The position numbers and the translations under genes are program-made. The notes beneath the pieces are model-generated. The model saw only the letters and a list, made by a program, of their open reading frames with translations, searched no databases and was not told the origin of the DNA. DNA of 53,664 bases from SAR324 cluster bacterium. GTDB taxonomy: Bacteria; SAR324; NAC60-12. Within the stretch, counting starts at the first letter, position 1. Every line of letters begins with the position of its first letter. The DNA lies in NCBI GenBank assembly GCA_015231885.1, contig JADGAT010000029.1, positions 1-53,664 on the forward strand. Reading direction: 5' to 3'. Shown here piece after piece: positions 50,893-53,664 of the stretch.

Positions 50893-51648
50893 ATGCCTAA
50901 AAAAAATAAACAAAAACATTCCCTTTATCAATTTGGAATGTTGGAAGGGAGCATTGCCATACAGCAGCATAATCCAGAAAATGAGAGCCAGGAAAATATT
51001 GATCGTGTGTCCTGTAAAAAGTTTTTAAGCCCATACAATGAATTGGTCAAAAATCTCAATAAAGACCATTATCCACACCATAACCGGCTTTTGGCCTACG
51101 CTCATTCTCTGAGTGATACGGTAGTGAAAAAAGCAAAAGACAAATTAGCTGCTATGAAAACACCCGTTGCCTGTGAATCTGGATGCGATGCCTGCTGTTA
51201 TTACACCGATATGGATGCAACAGGGGGCGAATTTGAAGAGATTATACACTATATGGGTCATGAGATCCCGGCAGCCATAAAACAGGCATTGCTGCAACAA
51301 GTGGTTGATGAACCTGATTTCACTCAGCACAGCCACAAACCATGCCCTTTTTTAGTGCGCAGTCAAGGGTGTTGTGGTATTTATCCAGTACGTCCGATGG
51401 GATGTCGAAGTTTGTTGGCAACTAAAAAATGTCTTTTGGAGGTACAAGAAGACACCGGTCTGCAAACAACAGTCCAGTTGGTCCAACAAGCCTGGAAGGA
51501 AATGCCTGTACGTGCAGGATCATTAATGGTGGTTCAAGAGCAAGCCCGCAAAGGAAAGGGACATGCCAATATCAATCAAAGTTTTACTGAGTTCCTGGTC
51601 AAATTTGAACAGCTGGAAAGTAAAAAACTGGAACAATTGTTTGCATGA
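50893..51648 (+). CDS. YkgJ family protein (CxxxCxxCC zinc/iron-chelating type)
   Basis: The 251-residue protein belongs to the YkgJ/CxxCxxCC family (PF03692). Cysteines at 94, 98, 101 and 102 (CESGCDACC), 151 (PCPF), 160 and 161 (GCCGIYPVRPMGC), 171 and 180 form the metal-binding set. Members are thought to hold Zn or an Fe-S cluster; the function is generally unknown. The start lacks an obvious SD, and a downstream in-frame ATG (residue 16) is possible. It follows the dispersed repeat by 49 bases and precedes a small unknown gene with the same orientation. Confidence 0.85.
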   Translation: MPKKNKQKHSLYQFGMLEGSIAIQQHNPENESQENIDRVSCKKFLSPYNELVKNLNKDHYPHHNRLLAYAHSLSDTVVKKAKDKLAAMKTPVACESGCDACCYYTDMDATGGEFEEIIHYMGHEIPAAIKQALLQQVVDEPDFTQHSHKPCPFLVRSQGCCGIYPVRPMGCRSLLATKKCLLEVQEDTGLQTTVQLVQQAWKEMPVRAGSLMVVQEQARKGKGHANINQSFTEFLVKFEQLESKKLEQLFA

Positions 51649-51672
51649 ACTCATTCACCTTATGCCAAAATC

Positions 51673-52107
51673 ATGATGCCCAAACCCTCAAGAGCCCATG
51701 CACTGGTTTCTGCTGTCCAGCAGGCCCATACGATTGATGAAGTACAAAAAAAGAAAAATACGGAACTGGTAAAATCTTCAAGTGAAATCCGAGCAGTCCA
51801 TGAATGGTGGAAACAGTTGAGCCCTACTCTGGATCATATAGAAAATGAACAACTCCAAGAGTGGATCAGTCTGGCTTTTTTAGGTGCATGTGTGGGGTTT
51901 GTTGAAAGAAATTTACTGGCAGATCACCCGGATCATCAATACCTGTACCAGCAGCTCATTCGTGAAATTACAGGAGTTTATGATCAACTCCAGGATACTC
52001 AATATGCCTGTGACCTCGATTCCATCAAATACCAACTATACGATTATGGGGTACAAGGTGTCTATTATCTGGATTGGAAGCTCTATATGTCCAAAGAATT
52101 GTATTAA
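51673..52107 (+). CDS. Conserved-looking hypothetical protein, 144 residues
   Basis: I do not recognise this protein. It is soluble and mainly helical (no signal or membrane segment), with VHEWWKQLSPTLDHIE, WISLAFLGACVGF and a Tyr-rich C-terminus (YDYGVQGVYYLDWKLYM). Codon use matches its neighbours and the frame is uninterrupted. It lies 24 bases after the YkgJ-type gene, probably in one transcript, and ends seven bases from the convergent DAHP synthase gene. A second ATG three bases in is an equally good start. Confidence 0.65.
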   Translation: MMPKPSRAHALVSAVQQAHTIDEVQKKKNTELVKSSSEIRAVHEWWKQLSPTLDHIENEQLQEWISLAFLGACVGFVERNLLADHPDHQYLYQQLIREITGVYDQLQDTQYACDLDSIKYQLYDYGVQGVYYLDWKLYMSKELY

Positions 52108-52114
52108 TGGAATA

Positions 52115-53161
52115 TTATTTTCTTTTTGAGAGCTCCTGGCGTGCTTCCTCGATAATCCGACTGGTATTTTCCCAGTCTAAACATTTATCAGTAATCGATA
52201 CCCCATATTCTAAAGGCTCATTGGGTCTGTAAGCCTGATTCCCAGATTTCAAATTGCCTTCAATCATAATGCCCATGATGGAGCTATTCCCATTCATGAT
52301 TTGATGAATGACTTCCTGAAGAACCATTTCCTGCTTGAACGGATCTTTGCCTGAATTGTCATGACTGCAGTCAATCATGATATCATTGCGTAATTTTGCT
52401 TGGTTCAACGTATCCTCTGTTTCTTTGACAGAAACAACATCATAATTTGGTCGATCTCCTCCCCGCAGAACCATATGGCTGTAAGGATTGCCTTTCGTTT
52501 GAATAATCGATACTTTGCTGTCCTTATCAATACCCACAAAATGATGAGAATGAATCGCTGATTTCATGGCATTGATGGCAACCTCCAAGTTACCATTTGT
52601 CCCATTTTTGAAACCAACCGGCATCGAAAGTCCACTAGCCATCTCACGGTGCGTCTGGGATTCGGTGGTTCTTGCACCAATAGCACTCCACGCAATCAAA
52701 TCCGTAATGTATTGAGGTGTGATGGGATCCAGCATTTCTGTACCCGCAGGCACTCCCATCTGGTTGATATCCAACAAAATTTTTCTAGCTGCCATCAACC
52801 CTTTCTCAATTTTATAGGTTCCATCCAGATCCGGATCATTGATCAATCCTTTCCATCCTATCGAAGTCCTGGGTTTTTCAAAATAAACACGCATAACCAG
52901 GTAAATTTGATCGGAAACTTTGTTGGCAAGAGCTTTCAATGCAGCAGCATACTCTAATGCAATTTTAGAATCATGAATGGAGCACGGGCCTACGACACAT
53001 AAGAGCCGTTTGTCAGTTCCATCTAAAATATTCTGCACCACCTTGCGTGCTGCAACTACCGTGTTGTTTGCTTCAACAGTCATTGGAAGTTTTTCTTTAA
53101 TGGCTGCAGGAGTAATAAGCGGTATGGTATCTGTTACATTCAAATCATTGGTTGGTTGCAT
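52115..53161 (-). CDS. aroG: 3-deoxy-7-phosphoheptulonate synthase (class I, AroF/G/H type)
   Basis: The 348-residue length and motifs match the E. coli AroF/G/H class I DAHP synthases: VVGPCSIHD with metal-ligand Cys60, MRVYFEKPRTSIGWKGL, AGTEMLDP, ARTTESQTHREMASGL, VGFKNGT, LRGGDRPNY, and DCSHDNSGKD. It condenses PEP and erythrose-4-phosphate to open the shikimate pathway. It would supply the tyrosine that the NRPS is predicted to use, but its position next to a tRNA and 22 kb away argues for a housekeeping role. The paralogue (F, G or H) and the feedback amino acid cannot be told by eye, so the symbol is provisional. Confidence 0.94.
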   Translation of the reverse strand: MQPTNDLNVTDTIPLITPAAIKEKLPMTVEANNTVVAARKVVQNILDGTDKRLLCVVGPCSIHDSKIALEYAAALKALANKVSDQIYLVMRVYFEKPRTSIGWKGLINDPDLDGTYKIEKGLMAARKILLDINQMGVPAGTEMLDPITPQYITDLIAWSAIGARTTESQTHREMASGLSMPVGFKNGTNGNLEVAINAMKSAIHSHHFVGIDKDSKVSIIQTKGNPYSHMVLRGGDRPNYDVVSVKETEDTLNQAKLRNDIMIDCSHDNSGKDPFKQEMVLQEVIHQIMNGNSSIMGIMIEGNLKSGNQAYRPNEPLEYGVSITDKCLDWENTSRIIEEARQELSKRK

Positions 53162-53234
53162 AAATGCCTGTTATTTCGAAATTTATTATGAAATCAGAAG
53201 GGAGATTAAAGACTTCTAATGCGAAGGAAAAGAA

Positions 53235-53311
53235 TGGTCGGAGCGACAGGATTTGAACCTGCGACCACACGCCCCCCAGACGTGTGCGCTACCAGACTGC
53301 GCCACGCTCCG
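53235..53311 (-). tRNA. tRNA-Pro (anticodon GGG)
   Basis: Read on the minus strand, the 77 bases fold as a cloverleaf: acceptor CGGAGCG with CGCTCCG, D-arm GCGC...GCGC, anticodon stem CACGT/GCGTG around loop CTGGGGG (anticodon GGG), and T-arm with GGTTCAAATCC. The discriminator A and an encoded CCA follow. The gene lies upstream of the DAHP synthase gene in the same orientation. Confidence 0.95.
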
Positions 53312-53568
53312 TAAATAACCTTAAGTTTAATCATGAGTGGTTCAAAAAATCAAGTCAATCAAAATTTTCAGTAGTTCAGACAGAAATTTTTGTTAGAGTA
53401 TTGCTTTATCACTCCAAGGTGGTTTGACGCAATTCACTTGAGAAGCTCTCGGCTGTCAGTAGTAAGCTTTCAGCTTTTTAGCAAGTGTTCCATTGTATTT
53501 TGTTTTCATAGGCTCGTTACGTTACTTGGAGTCATCCCTGTATTTTAGGGCAGAGCGTCCCTTTTAAA

Positions 53569-53664
53569 TCAGGTAAATCGGATCTGTATTTTTTCTTGCA
53601 AGAGGTGTTGCAGTTTCTTTTTGCGCATGGTTTTTTCCCGAATTTTGCTTAAAAGTTCCAGAAA
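53569..53664 (-). CDS. 3' end of an unidentified gene
   Basis: The minus-strand frame is open from the window edge to a TGA at 53569-53571, about 31 codons (ending KKKLQHLLQEKIQIRFT). The lysine-rich helical end is plausible for a protein C-terminus but shows no family signature. The 257 bases between it and the tRNA show no ORF of note. Confidence 0.4.
   Translation of the reverse strand, partial: FLELLSKIREKTMRKKKLQHLLQEKIQIRFT

Noticed and set aside
50708..51028. Open frame through the right repeat continuing into the YkgJ-type gene region
   Set aside because: Its first half is repeat sequence also present at 3561-3714, and its second half is a shadow of the YkgJ-type gene in another frame. 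No family signature is seen.
52115..53161. DAHP synthase as a dedicated member of the biosynthetic cluster
   Set aside because: It is 22 kb from the operon, beside a tRNA and unrelated genes. A housekeeping role is the simpler reading.

Overview
The window looks like a chromosomal segment of a Gram-negative bacterium with moderate-to-low GC (AT-rich spacers, Sec and lipobox signals on many proteins, a tRNA-Pro with encoded CCA, a REP-like CATTCCGGA palindrome). The gene mix (multimodular PKS/NRPS, orthocaspase with Sel1 repeats, FG-GAP proteins, LamG lipoproteins) suggests a deltaproteobacterium-like or SAR324-like lineage, but the sequence alone cannot fix the taxon.

Region 1 (1-4370) opens with the 3' end of an NRPS gene that finishes in an epimerization-type domain. 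It is followed by a membrane-anchored S33 alpha/beta hydrolase (convergent), a B12-binding-type radical SAM protein, and an EcsC-family protein. A 154-bp repeat lies at 3561-3714. Its inverted copy is at 50686-50843, about 47 kb away.

Region 2 (4710-30217) is one tightly packed nine-gene operon, a hybrid assembly line. Its order is: an acyl-ligase/KR/ACP loading protein without a KS; two single-module type I PKSs (KS-AT-DH-KR-ACP, the first with a degenerate DH); a discrete subcluster of KAS III, PAPS sulfotransferase, ACP, SDR reductase and acyl-AMP ligase; and an NRPS of order C-PCP-C-A-PCP-E. The A-domain code reads DASTIAAVCK, pointing to Tyr or a related aromatic. The first C domain resembles a D-donor C domain and has a COM-acceptor-like start, so its natural donor is probably the E-terminated NRPS at the left edge. 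No thioesterase, PPTase or dedicated exporter is seen. The closest candidates are the S33 hydrolase and a convergent P-type ATPase that lacks the usual CPx metal motif.

Region 3 (32243-33809) holds a broken amidinotransferase-like remnant and a lone HgdB-type 2-hydroxyacyl-CoA dehydratase subunit.

Region 4 (33943-50561) is dominated by exported proteins: a caspase-like protease with Sel1 repeats, two LamG-type lipoproteins, an M48 protease with a TPR region and a DUF4384-like end, a sigma factor with its zinc-finger anti-sigma, a STAS protein, two further lipoproteins (one with a coding Thr/Ser minisatellite), and a 15-repeat FG-GAP protein arranged as 3 x 5. The sigma and STAS genes share an identical 12-bp element just upstream, a candidate autoregulated promoter.

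Region 5 (50893-53664) is ordinary: a YkgJ-type Cys-cluster protein, a small unknown, a class I DAHP synthase, tRNA-Pro(GGG), and the end of an unidentified gene.
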